Source: Doris montereyensis
Taxonomy: Eukaryota > Mollusca > Gastropoda > Nudibranchia > Dorididae
Length of the DNA: 64,000 nt
Assembly: GCA_037039925.1 (NCBI GenBank)
Contig: JAXRKP010000106.1
Coordinates: forward strand, 33,501-97,500
Direction: 5' to 3'
Under the pieces are notes generated by a model. It was not told the origin of the DNA, did no database searches, and worked only from the letters and a program-made list of their open reading frames with translations. Both the position numbers and the translations under genes were made by a program. Positions 1 to 11,405 of this stretch are shown in pieces. Each line of letters begins with the position of its first letter. Position 1 is the first letter of the stretch.

Positions 1-188
1 GGAAATAGCCTTTCGCTAAAAGGATTTTGGGATAGATTTAGACAATGTTGAGATGCACCGACTTAGCTCTCTGCAGTGGTAGGGTTTAGTTGTCAATGAG
101 ATCTATGGTCGATGATTTTTCATTCTTTCATTCCAGGAAATCAAAGCTACATCATTTTACATTTCCTATTGCGTTATTTGCAATTTAT
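1..188. other. Unannotated AT-rich flank
   Basis: No coding signal, repeat or RNA gene is recognisable. It lies upstream of the LINE 5' region and is probably intron of gene A, whose first visible exon starts at 4206. Confidence 0.4.
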
Positions 189-632
189 GTGATAATCGTA
201 TTTATGGGTTATTGTGATTTAATAGTCTGATCTAGACAAGATTAAGATCGATCTGCTTGTGAAGTGACCTAGATCTAAATCTAGATATTTATTATGATGG
301 CTTGACAACCCTAGGCCATAGCTTGGGTTAGTATATCTGCGTATAAATAGATCCAGGCAGTGAACAGGTAAGCACCTGTACGGGAGTAGATGATCCAGCC
401 AACGAGTCTCCTGTGATAATCGTATTTATGGGTTATTGTGATTTAATAGTCTGATCTAGACAAGATTAAGATCGATCTGCTTGTGAAGTGACCTAGATCT
501 AAATCTAGATATTTATTATGATGGCTTGACAACCCTAGGCCATAGCTTGGGTTAGTATATCTGCGTATAAATAGATCCAGGCAGTGAACAGGTAAGCACC
601 TGTACGGGGAGTAGATGATCCAGCCATCCACG
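189..632 (+). repeat. Tandem 224-bp 5'UTR monomers of LINE copy A
   Basis: The block starting GTGATAATCG at 189 repeats at 413 almost base for base (period 224), including a GTATAAATAG stretch and the string CAGGTAAGCACCTGTACGGG in both. Part of the monomer recurs, reverse complemented, at the 5' end of the minus-strand LINE copy ending near 13930, so it belongs to the LINE 5' region. Tandem 5' monomers carry promoters in some LINE families; a promoter role here is inferred only from position and the TATA-like motif. Confidence 0.7.
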
Positions 633-3006
633 AGTCTCCTGCCTTGCAGGTCGGTCTTGGCCGACCAAAGGCTAAGGGAGTTAACCCTGACAGAAAATAA
701 CAAGGCCTGGTAGGGGTCTCAAGGTGGCAGCCTCACCATCTACCTAGAGTACAGTGGGCTAATGCCCTGCTTATCCAAAACCAAACTGATTCAGAGAAAT
801 AAATGCAATATACCCGGCTTGACCTTTCAACGATGAAAATGGAAACGAACACGGACTGTGATTTTTGGAACATAGAATGTTAGGGCAATAAATGGAAATG
901 AGTTAGGATTAGTTGAAGGAATGGAAAATTTCAAAGTAGACATTTTGGCTATTACAGAAACAAAGAAAAAAGGACAAGGAATGTAAATTATAGGACCAAA
1001 GAATATTTTAATCTTCTCAGGAGTAGTTGTCAAAGATAAAGCTAGAGCAGGAGTAGGCATGAAAGTAAAAGGCATGAAAAGCTACTAGAAAGTTGGAAAT
1101 TTATAAGCCCACAGCTGTTAGAGGTAAATATTAAACCAAAAGGAAGAAAAATTAAGTTATTAATAGCTTATGGACCAAATGAAGACGCCACTAAAGAAGA
1201 AAAAGATATCTTCGAAAAAGATTTACAAATAGCTGCAGGGAATCTTAAACACAAACAGCAACTACTGGAGATGTAAACGCTAGAGTAGGCAACAATGTTG
1301 AAACATCAGGAGTTTTAGGTAAAGAAGGAAGACAACGACTTCTCCAAATAGAGAGACTAAAGATTTTGCTTAAAGAATAACATGAAAATAGCGTACACCT
1401 TTTTTCCTCAAAAAGATATTCACAAACATACAAAGAGTAAATGAAGACAAGTGTGAAAAATCAATGAAAGACTACATAATAGTTAGCAGATCCCTTTTTT
1501 ACAGTACATTGGATGCAAGAGTAAACAGAGGAGCAGAAATATTTAGTGATCATCACCTAGTGATTGCCAAAATGAGATTACTTACTGAAAGAAAACTCAA
1601 AATAGAGGAACTAAATAAACCAATATTAAAAGAGATATATACCAATCAAGGATGAAAAGATTTATCAGTGAAAGGCATATGGATCTGAATGATAACACAA
1701 TAGAAGAAAAGTGGCAAATGTATGAAAAAACACTCCTCAGTTGTACTGAACAGGTCTGTGATAGGAAATAAATTAAAGGAGATAGGAAAATAACAGCATG
1801 GTGGAATGATAATGTCAAGACTAAGATCAAAGAAAAGAAGGATGCCTGGAAGAAATACTTGCAAACAAAGAGACCAGAGATAGGATAGATTATATGAATA
1901 AAAAGAACTAGCGCCAAAGAGGAAGTCAGGAAGGCAAAACAGGAACAGTGGGAAGAGTTTGAACAAAGACTTTAAGAAAGCTATCGAGGAAATCAAAAGC
2001 TGTTCTGGGGTGCAATGAAGAGCATGAGAAAGACCAAAGCATGCCTAATACGACAAATTAAGAACGCCAAAGGAGAAATAATGAAAGAAGACAGCAAAAT
2101 CATGGAAACGTGGAGAAAATATTTTCAACAATTACATAATCCTCCAGAACATGTGAAACTAGGAGTAAAGATCAATTAGTAAGAATAACAAGTAATTTAT
2201 AGGAGACAGCTGAAGATGTAGATATATCAATGGAAGAAATCCAAACAGCTATAAGAAAAGTGAAATTAGGAAAAACCTCAGGAGCAGATCAAATTTATCC
2301 AGAAATGATTAAAAACCAAGGGAGAGAGGCAGACAAACTACTACATGCAATATGCCAATAAGCATGGAAATCTAAACAAGTGCCAGACAACTGGAAAAAG
2401 GGAATGATAGTACCAATACATAAGAAAGGCTCAAGTATGGAATGCTCAAACTATAGAGGCATATCACTACTTAGCGTACCAGGAAAAGTGTATGCCAGGA
2501 TACTGGAAAAGAGACTAAGGAAAAGAGTAGAGGATGAGATTGAAGAACATCAGAGTGGATTTAGACCAGAAAGAAGTGTACAAGACCACATATTTACAAT
2601 TAGACAAATAATATGAAAATTCCTTGAGAGAAACTTGAATTGCACATGTGTTTTATTGACTTAGAAAAGGCATTTGACACTGTGAATAAGGACGAATTGT
2701 GGCATTCCTTAAAAGAACACAATGTAGAGCAAAATTTAATAGAAGCCATTAAAAGTTTTTACAATAAACCAACATGTGCAGAAAGAGTAGCTGGAAACAT
2801 ATCTGCAGAATTTGATGTAGATATAGGAGTAAGACAGAGTTGTATTCTAATTTTTCTTTTGTTTATCCCATTTATGGATTCAGTCGCAAAGGCATCTTCA
2901 AAAATGAAGAAAATGAATGTTGGTATATGGAAGCTCAAACCAGTGAATGTATCAATGCTTTCATTTGCCGATGATTTAGTTCTGTTTGGAAAATCTACCC
3001 CTATCT
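633..3006 (+). pseudogene. LINE copy A: degenerate endonuclease plus reverse transcriptase ORF
   Basis: This is a non-LTR retrotransposon copy of the APE-endonuclease/RT type. The endonuclease start is readable from about 857 (IFGT-NVRAINGNEL, then FKVDILAITETKKKGQG) but is broken by stops. A later endonuclease piece with the conserved SDHHLVIAKMR motif is open at 1464-1655. The RT lies at 2222-3006 in two frames: KKGSSMECSNYRGISLL, QSGFRPERSVQDHIFTIRQI, then CFIDLEKAFDTVNKDELW and the catalytic FADDLVLF box near 2965-2990. Frameshifts and stops (for example at 2614) mean no functional protein. The RT is cut off just after FADDLVLF, where a minisatellite begins. A related copy lies at 12645-13930. 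Clade assignment (RTE/Jockey-like) is uncertain. Confidence 0.85.
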
Positions 3007-3009
3007 GAC

Positions 3010-4135
3010 ATGTCCAACCCGACTGTCTACCCCTTTTGTCATGTCCAGTAGACGTGTCTACTCCTTGTCATTACCAACAGACTTGTCTACCCTTTTTGTC
3101 ATGTCCAGTAGGCGTGTCTACTCCTTGTCATTACCAACAGACTTGTCTACCCCTTTTGTCATGTCCAGTAGGCGTGTCTACTCCTTGTCATTACCAACAG
3201 ACTTGTCTACCTTTTGTCATGTCCAGTAGACGTGTCTACTCCTTGTCATTACCAACAGACTTGTCTACCCCTTTTGTCATGTCCAGTAGAGCGTGTCTAC
3301 TCCTTGTCATTACCAACAGACTTGTCTACCCCTTTCTTTTTGTCATGTCCAGCAGACTTGTTTTGCCCCTTTTTGTCATGTCCAGCAGACTTGTCTACCT
3401 TTTGTCATGTCCAGCAGACTTGTCTACTCCTTTCTGTCATTACCAGCAGAATTCTCTACTCTTTTCTATCATTACCAACAGACTTTCCTACTCCTTTCTG
3501 TCATTACCAGCAGATTTTCTACTCCTTTCTGTCATCACCAGCAGACTTTTTTTACTCCTTTCTGTTATTATCAGCAGACTTGTCTACTTTCTTTTCGACA
3601 TCACAAACAAACTTGACTATCTTTTGCTGACATGACCATTTTTACGACTTGTCTGCCTATCGCTGACATGACCAGCAGATTTGTCTACCCCTTGCTGACG
3701 TAATAAGTAGCCTTGTCTACCCCTTGCTGACGTAACAAGTAGCCTTGTCTACCCCTTGCTGGCGTAACAAGTAGCCTTGTCTACCCCTTGCTGACATGCT
3801 TGGGATCTCTACCCCTTGCTGACATGACAGCAGACTTGTTTACCCCTTACTGACATGACAGCAGATTTGTTTACCCCTTACTGACATGATAGCAGACTTG
3901 TTTACCCCTTACTGACATGACAGCAGACTTGTTTACCCCTTACTGACATGACAGCAGACTTGTTTACCCTTACTGACATGGGCAGACTTGTGTACCCCTT
4001 TCTGACATGGCGGAGACATTTACTCCTTACTGACATGACAGCAGACTTGTCTGCCCCTTGCTGACATGACCAGCAGATTTTTCTACCCCTTGTTGACATA
4101 CCCAGCAAACTTGTCTACCCCTTGCATGATGTTAA
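3010..4135. repeat. 60-bp minisatellite (two 30-bp half-units), decaying rightward
   Basis: The left part repeats a 60-bp unit made of a TTTTGTCATGTCCAGTAGGC half and a CCTTGTCATTACCAACAGAC half, both followed by TTGTCTAC-like sequence. From about 3640 the unit becomes a shorter variant, TACCCCTTACTGACATGACA. The array sits in an intron of gene A, immediately left of the exon at 4206. Long reading frames across it are products of the repeat and are not genes. Confidence 0.9.
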
Positions 4136-4205
4136 TGCTGTAAAAGTTGTCTCTGTTACCCGTGAACATTTATAAAAAAATTTGACGATTTTTTTTGTTT
4201 CCCAG

Positions 4206-4349
4206 AAATTTCTACTTTCGTTCTTCTGCTTGAAACAGACCACATCTTCATAAGCGAAAGCCTCACAGACCAAGCCAAAGAACTGTCGGCATCCTACAGC
4301 AAACTGAGTTCCTCTACAAAAGGCTGATTATGAAAAAGAATATAAAGAT
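4206..4349 (+). CDS. Gene A, internal exon (first visible)
   Basis: Function is not recognised. The exon has a T-rich tract and CCCAG acceptor just before 4206 and a GTGAGT donor at 4350. It reads, after two carried bases, ISTFVLLLETDHIFISESL, then TDQAKELSASYSKLSS, and after a one-base shift LQKADYEKEYKD, ending in phase 0. The shift lies in the CTCTACAAAA region near 4310-4318. Phase 0 fits the next exon at 6227. The peptide is hydrophilic and probably helical, with an early hydrophobic patch. Earlier exons lie outside the window or are hidden among the repeats. The alternative is an exon of a decaying gene, but splice sites and downstream phases are intact. Confidence 0.6.
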
Positions 4350-5780
<1,431 letters not shown>

Positions 5781-6093
5781 CTCTCTCATTTTCTTTGTCC
5801 TCTCTATTCGTCTTTCTTTATCGTCCTCGTTATCTTTATGTCTCGTGTTTGTTTCCTTTCCTCTTTCACTCTCCCTTTCTTTCCCTCCCTCCTCTCTCTC
5901 CGTCTCTCTTATGGCAGTTGTATTTCGTTTTCTTCAGGTAATGAGCACTAAATATTTCTGCTCCTCTGTTTACTTTTACATCCATTGTACTGTAAAAAAA
6001 AGAGAGCTGCTAACATGATTTTTAACAGACTTATAATAAAAAATTATAACCACTAGCATTGAACGTAACATGTATACATTAGCTCGTAGAAGC

Positions 6094-6113
6094 GGGGGGG
6101 GGGGGGGGGGGGG
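6094..6113. repeat. G20 homopolymer
   Basis: Twenty consecutive G residues in a gene A intron, 113 bases before the exon at 6227. Length may be unreliable in the assembly. Confidence 0.9.
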
Positions 6114-6226
6114 ATGTTATATCTTTAAGAAATGGTTACCATGGAAACGTCATCATCTTCGATTTTCTTACAAGAATATGATCAGTTGCCATACAATCTA
6201 TTACCTCTTAAGCCTTGTTTCCCTAG

Positions 6227-6331
6227 TGTTTACAGAGTTGCCTTGAACAGTTGTCAGAGTATTTGGAGAACATCAAGCCATGGAGCAATGAGGAGGCCGA
6301 GGCTGTATCTAAGCAGATGGTGCTGTGTCAG
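6227..6331 (+). CDS. Gene A, exon of 35 codons
   Basis: The acceptor is TTTCCCTAG before 6227 and the donor GTAGTC at 6332. The exon is exactly 35 codons, phase 0 at both ends, reading CLQSCLEQLSEYLENIKPW then SNEEAEAVSKQMVLCQ. It joins the previous exon (EYKD) and the next (KALSRK) without a phase conflict. The heptad-like Leu spacing suggests an amphipathic helix. No domain is recognised. Confidence 0.65.
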
Positions 6332-6344
6332 GTAGTCTGCTTTC

Positions 6345-7290
6345 ATCTTTTGTCTTTTCACACCAAATCAAAGTTTAACTATCCTACTTACATCTTTTGT
6401 CTTTTCACATCAAATCAATGTTTAACTATCCTACTTACCTCTTTTGTCTTTTCACAACAAATCAAAGTTTAACTATCCTACTTACATCTTTTGTCTTTTC
6501 ACACCAAATCAAAGTTTAACTATCCTACTTACCTCTTTTGTCTTTTCACATCAAATCAATGTTTAACTATCCTACTTACCTCTTTTGTCTTTTCACATCA
6601 AATCAATGTTTAACTATCCTACTTACCTCTTTTGTCTTTTCACACCAAGTCAATGTTTAACTAGCCACTTACCTCTTTTGTCTTTTCACATCAAATCAAT
6701 GTTTAACTATCCTACTTACCTCTTTTGTCTTTTCACACCAAATCAAACTTTAACTATCCTACTTACCTCTTTTGTCTTTTCACATCAAATCAATGTTTAA
6801 CTATCCTACTTACCTCTTTTGTCTTTTCACATCAAATCAATGTTTAACTAGCCCCTTACCTCTTTTGTCTTTCACATCAAATTAGTGTTAAATTATCCTA
6901 CTTACCACTTTGTCTTTTCACACCAAATTAATGTTTAACTATCCTACTTACCTTTTTTATCTTTTCACACCAAATTGTTTAACTAGCCCACTTACCTTTT
7001 TGTCTTTTCACACCAAATTAATGTTTAATATCCTACATACTTCTTTTATCTTTTCACACCAAATCAATGTTTAACTATCCTACTTAACTCTTTTCACACC
7101 AAATTAATGTTAACTAGCCCACTTACCTCGTTTGTCTTTTCACACCAAATCAATGTTCAACTAGCCCACTTACCTCGTTTGTCTTTTCACACCAAATCAA
7201 TGTTCAACTAGCCCACTCACCGCTTTTTGTCTTTTAACTCCAAATCAATGTTTGACTATCGTACTTACCTCATCAGTCTTTTCACACATA
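6345..7290. repeat. 47-bp minisatellite in gene A intron
   Basis: About 20 copies of a 47-bp unit containing TTACCTCTTTTGTCTTTTCA and CAAATCAATGTTTAACTATC. The array starts about a dozen bases after the 5' splice site of the exon ending at 6331 and degenerates rightward. The reverse complement of each unit contains AG/GTAAGTAGG, a perfect antisense 5' splice-site consensus. Confidence 0.92.
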
Positions 7291-7609
7291 ATGAGCACAA
7301 CCCTAATGAAGTATTACGTAATTTTTCATTTAAGGAAAGTAAGGTTTTATAAGCTAGTTAAAAACATGTGTTACGTTTTTTTCTAAAAATTGATAGTGAC
7401 TCTCTAGGACTCTTTAGGAGGGCATTTCATACAAATGGGCCATTATATGTGAACGACTGTGTAGCCACACTAGTTTTACTTTTGGGAGTAATTCTTTTAT
7501 GGTATCATTGTGAAGGGAATGAACTGCTCCATCCAATAATTCAATAAACTAGATTTGTCCAAGATTTTTTCTGTGTTAGACAGGTAGAAAATATAACAAT
7601 TGGGCAATT

Positions 7610-7753
7610 GGGGGGGGGGGGGGGGGTTGGTTCCATTTTAGACAGATTGGACAGGTTTCCTATTTATCAGGTTCCACTGTATTGTCTCTAAAACTATAAT
7701 CGGCCAATTGTTTATCCTAATAGATTAGATCAGCAGGACACCCCCCCCCCCCC
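7610..7753. repeat. G17 and C13 homopolymer runs
   Basis: A run of 17 G at 7610-7626 and 13 C at 7741-7753, both in the intron upstream of the exon at 7826. Confidence 0.85.
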
Positions 7754-7825
7754 ACATCCCCCTTTGCATAAAGACAAGATTTTAAACTAACTGTGTATTT
7801 GTGTGTTTATATTATATGCACACAG

Positions 7826-8084
7826 AAAGCCCTGAGTCGGAAAACTGACGACAAAAAGACTATAGCCCATGATGTCAATGAAAGCAAAGCCACTACTCCC
7901 ACACCCAGAAAACGTAAAGCAAGTGAACTCTCAGAAGAAGAGAGCTCATTGAAAGAAGAAAACATGGAGGACGAAGTGCAAACATTTTCAACGAAGAAGA
8001 GGAAAAAATTTCGCCAGAGAAGAACGCAAAGACACAATTATCCTATATTTTGTCGGGCACAACTCGACCCGAGTCACAAACCAT
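7826..8084 (+). CDS. Gene A, exon with basic/acidic low-complexity segment
   Basis: Acceptor CACACAG before 7826 and donor GTAAGT at 8085. It starts in phase 0 with KALSRKTDDKKTIAHDVNES, then TPTPRKRKASELSEEES, a plausible nuclear localisation cluster (PRKRK) next to an acidic stretch. A one-base shift at TTTTC near 7983-7988 is needed to continue as NEEEEKISPEKNAKTQLSYI and LSGTTRPESQT. Without it the frame reads on as KKRKKFRQRR but does not match the phase of the last exon. The length of 259 nt plus one restored base gives the phase 2 end that the exon at 11219 requires. This supports a missing T in the run, by sequencing error or mutation. Role unknown; composition suggests a nuclear phosphoprotein. 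Confidence 0.65.
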
Positions 8085-8104
8085 GTAAGTACAATTGAAG
8101 GAAT

Positions 8105-9159
8105 CGATTGCTTACCTTGTCGTGGTGGAGGGGCTTAAGGACCTGCTCAGGGTCTGAACCAAATGGCAATCAAGTCACCCATACTCAGGCGGGCCCATGT
8201 TTTGGGTAACGGTCCCGCCGGTCGAATAGATACGGGGAGGCTCTTAGTAACCAAACTTTTCTGTCCTCCGTCTCGCTAGGCGGGTATCCCTTCCCCACTT
8301 TCAGAGGAGTCCGTCTGAGAGTAGAAAAAGGCATGGGAATCAGGGCTCCTGAGACTCGCTTACGTTAGAGGGCGGTTGTGCCTCCTTATTTCCTGGTAAC
8401 TGTTCAAAATCTTAGTAATAAGGGTAGCTATGCCAGTCTAATGTAGATGCTTGCCTTAAGCCCTATGAACACACAAAAAATTGGATTTGCTGTTTCCTCT
8501 GTCGGGCGGCGGGCCATTCATGCCCGCCGGCTACAAATGGAAATCCAACAAGCTTGGGCGTTTATTTCGGGGAATAGACACCGATTTTAAGTCTTTCCCC
8601 ACACGGGGTTGAGGGATAGGGGCGACGTCCCTGAGACGGCGTTGAACTGGTGAAACTAGAGTATCAAAACGTACGGGTAATAAATCGGCGGGTCGGTGTC
8701 TGGCCGGGCAGTTAAAACCCGTACTGACAAAAATATAGTACCCAGGTTTTTAGCGAGCGGACTGCTCCCTATGGGCGGCTCGTGAGCACCACTAACTACT
8801 TGGGGAGGGGTTGGAATATACTTAGGAACAAAGCTGGGAAATACCAAAGTCCCCAGGGCCCGCCCGCCCCCTCAATCGCCGTTAAAAAGTTTTCTCATGA
8901 GAGCTCAGCCCAAATATGACGGAGTTTCCCAAAATACTCTAAAGACCGACAGTAAACCTGTTCCCGTGAGAGAGTTAGCGAACCTCGGCATTGAAAGCGT
9001 GGTTCCCTATTACCCAATGTAACCAGTGGAATCAACCTGGGATTAAGCCGCAGGAATCCGCAACTTGCCCCGAAGCCATCTGAGGTCGTAAGCTACGAGT
9101 CTCCGCTACAAGGGTTTTCTGAAAAGCTTATAACGATACACACTCCCTTAAAAGAAGAA
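8105..9159 (+). mobile_element. 1.06-kb GC-rich retro-insert with target-site duplication
   Basis: This block is much more GC-rich than its surroundings and begins CGATTGCTTACCTTGTCGTG followed by GTGGAGGGGCTTAAGG. It ends in a short AAAAGAAGAAGAAG tail. The 8-mer GAAGGAAT flanks it at 8097-8104 and 9160-9167, as expected for a target-site duplication with a tailed 3' end, i.e. a target-primed retrotransposon insertion. It landed about 20 bases inside the intron after the exon ending at 8084. No reading frame exceeds about 63 codons, so it is non-coding: perhaps a 5' region of a LINE or a long non-autonomous element. A strong hairpin (GGCGGG/CCCGCC) occurs at about 8189-8219. Family is not recognised. 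Confidence 0.65.
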
Positions 9160-9330
9160 GAAGGAATGTGTTAGCATGGTCCACCTGTGTTGAATATGTC
9201 TTTTTTGGCTTCTGAGTCTGTAAGTGTGTTTTCCTTCAAAAATATATATATATGAGGGTTAAATGTAATACGCTAAGTTAAAGGCTGACTCTCAATCATT
9301 TAGATTTGCAAAACTACCGTCACACTTTGC

Positions 9331-9466
9331 CAGAAAGGCGGGTGCTACTGGTAGATCCTTCTTCTTTCATTCTTCCACTCTTTTCTTTAATCCTTCTGTT
9401 TCCTCTAAATTGGCCCTGATATCACATACGTTGGATGGGATGAATTTCAATCAAACAAACAAAATC
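9331..9466 (+). repeat. Short interspersed CAAA-tailed element (copy 1)
   Basis: A member of a roughly 130-bp family recurring through the window: a GGTGCTACTGGTAGATCC-like head, pyrimidine-rich middle (CTTCTTTC...CTGTTTCCTC), GATATCAC...GGATGGGATGAATTTCAAT and a tail AAACAAACAAA. Other copies: 17366-17512, 18786-18860, 26588-26725, 36985-37120, 44966-45108 and a cluster at 51620-52480. Confidence 0.75.
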
Positions 9467-10064
9467 GCCAATAAGGCCAGTGATTGTCGTTATTTAGCTT
9501 AGACGTGCAAGAAAGAGCAAGAGATTCCACAAGCCCTTTTGTAGTGCAGAGGCGACATCTCTTTTCTCTGACTTTTGTCTTCTGTCCATCCACTCTTTCT
9601 TGCTCTATCATCTTGTCTTCATTTCATTTTCTTCCCATTATCAAATTATCAATGTTTTCTGGAATATATCAATCCATCGTGCAAGTTAGGATTAGTTTGC
9701 GTGGTCAGAGTCTATTTTTGGATTGGAAAGGTTGGCAGCTATGGAAACTGTCACATCGAGAAATTTGCAATGCCAAAGGCTTTGTTATTTTTACTGAGAG
9801 CTTGTTATTTTTTACTGAGAGTGGTTTTATTTTAGTTTTAAGCTTCAAGCTTCATAAATGAGTTCAGGGTGGCAAAATTAGGGAAAATAAAATGGGAAAT
9901 TTGCTTTTGAAACTTTAGTTGCCATGGAAAGCCATCTTGAATTTTTGCTGGAAAAGTAGGTCATCTTAGCAATTTTCAAAAGCTAAGCAGTCCTACAGCT
10001 TCCATTTCAGAGATTTATAATTTTGTTTGTAAAGACTTCAAAACCAACGTCAGTGTTCTATTGA

Positions 10065-10300
10065 GCGTCGGAGCTTACCGTAGTGTTGTGAGCTTGTAAT
10101 CAGGATGACACTGGTTCAAGCCCCACAGCTGACACAGGTGGGGGTTTGTCACAACGTTGTACTCTTTGGAAATGTACTTCACTCTACTTTCCTCACTTGC
10201 CTTAGGTGTGAATGAGTACCCAGCTATAGGTAGAGAAAGATCTTGTCAGAGTGCTAGTGCAAAAAGCCTAACAGGCTTGTATACTGTATACTCCCCAGGA
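10065..10300 (+). mobile_element. tRNA-derived SINE
   Basis: The sequence has a tRNA-like head, GTTGTGAGCTTGTAATCAGG, with a B-box-like GGTTCAAGCCC, then a CAACGTTGTACTCTTTGGAA central block and TAGGTGTGAATGAGTACCCA. The same head is found inverted near 22820-22980. It is a SINE and not a functional tRNA gene. Confidence 0.65.
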
Positions 10301-10879
10301 GTTGGGAAAGGCTTTGAATGAAATGGCCTACTGGGTGATAAATGATGTACAGTCGATGGGCCTGCATTTGTGCGGGGATACGGACTATAAATCCATCTGT
10401 ATCTTTTATGTTCTGAATCTCTCGCATTGGTTTTTATATCTTGAAAAGTTTTATTGTACATATTTTCAAAATTTCAAATTTGGAAGAAACTAATTTTTCT
10501 CAGATAAAAAATTCAAAGAATGGATACTGAACTTCTATAAGGGTATCAATGTGAAGGGAATGAACAGCTGCGTCCAATAATACTAATACATTAAACTAGA
10601 TTTGCCCCGTTTTGGGCAAAAATGACCTCGGGACACCCATAGCAGAGAAAATCTTCAAGTCACTCTTCTCATACAAAATGCTGTAGACTGGAATTTGATT
10701 TCAATTTCCAAAGGCGGCTACGCAAAGAGTTTGGACTTGATACATGTAATGTAATATATTTTGACATTTTAGATTAAAAGTGATAGTATATAGATGAGCT
10801 TTGTAGTCAGTTATATTCCCATGTCTTTAAAAAGGTTTATCTCTATAATAAACTGTATGAGGAAAACTTATATTACATA

Positions 10880-11150
10880 TCTTCATTAGCGTGGGAAAGA
10901 CACTTAACACACATTTCCCCACTCTACCCAGGTGTAAATGGGTACAAGCACTAGCTTAGGAGTAAAAACCTGCGTCAGACTAGCGTCCTGGGCAGGTGGT
11001 GATTGTTGTCACTTGTTCTGCTTCATGCTATAGAAACTGGGATAAGCTCTGGCTCTATAGGTCTTAAGGGCCTTGAAGGACCTTTTATTAGGGTGTCTGC
11101 TGGAAGAGATGATGGTTGGGTAAACGCTTTACATTGAATGTGTCACCATA
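10880..11150 (+). mobile_element. SINE 3' part
   Basis: The copy lacks the tRNA head and starts in the conserved block GTGGGAAAGACACTTAACAC, ATTTCCCCACTCTACCCAGG and TGTAAATGGGTACAAG, followed by GACTAGCGTCCTGGGCAGGT and CTATAGAAACTGGGATAAGC. It is the same family as the inverted copy at 41090-41345. It lies in the last gene A intron. Confidence 0.7.
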
Positions 11151-11218
11151 TAAAAAGTCTGAATATCATAGCTAATCCTTTTTCTTTCTTTTTTGTATCT
11201 CGTTTCTGTCTCCCACAG

Positions 11219-11405
11219 GTCGTCATCAGAGGAAGCTGAGAGTGAAATAAATGATATTTTTCACAGAATATCGCCCCTGAAAACACCTAAAAAAACGAAA
11301 GTATCCTCATCGCCCCTGAAAACACCCATGAAAACAGAAGAAAGCTCATCGCCCCTGAAAACACCCATGAAAACGGAAGAAAGCTCAGAGTCAGAATCCA
11401 CTTAG
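11219..11405 (+). CDS. Gene A, terminal coding exon with SPLKTP repeats
   Basis: The acceptor is CTCCCACAG before 11219. The first G completes the codon split after 8084, then the frame runs to TAG at 11403-11405: SSSEEAESEINDIFHRISPL and further. The tail carries three copies of S-P-L-K-T-P, the last two within a 39-bp (13-codon) duplication, SSPLKTPMKTEES, followed by ESSESEST. Ser-Pro and Thr-Pro next to Lys fit proline-directed (CDK-type) phosphorylation sites; that role is inferred. No frameshift is needed here. AATAAA at 11693-11698 is a plausible polyadenylation signal. Confidence 0.7.

Noticed and set aside
3036..3635. Reading frame of 199 codons rich in Ser, Cys, Leu and Pro
   Set aside because: It lies wholly in the 60-bp minisatellite; open only because the unit length is a multiple of three.
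8189..8260. Possible HDV-like ribozyme in the GC-rich insert
   Set aside because: A 6-8 bp hairpin is clear, but the nested pseudoknot strands could not be paired convincingly by eye.
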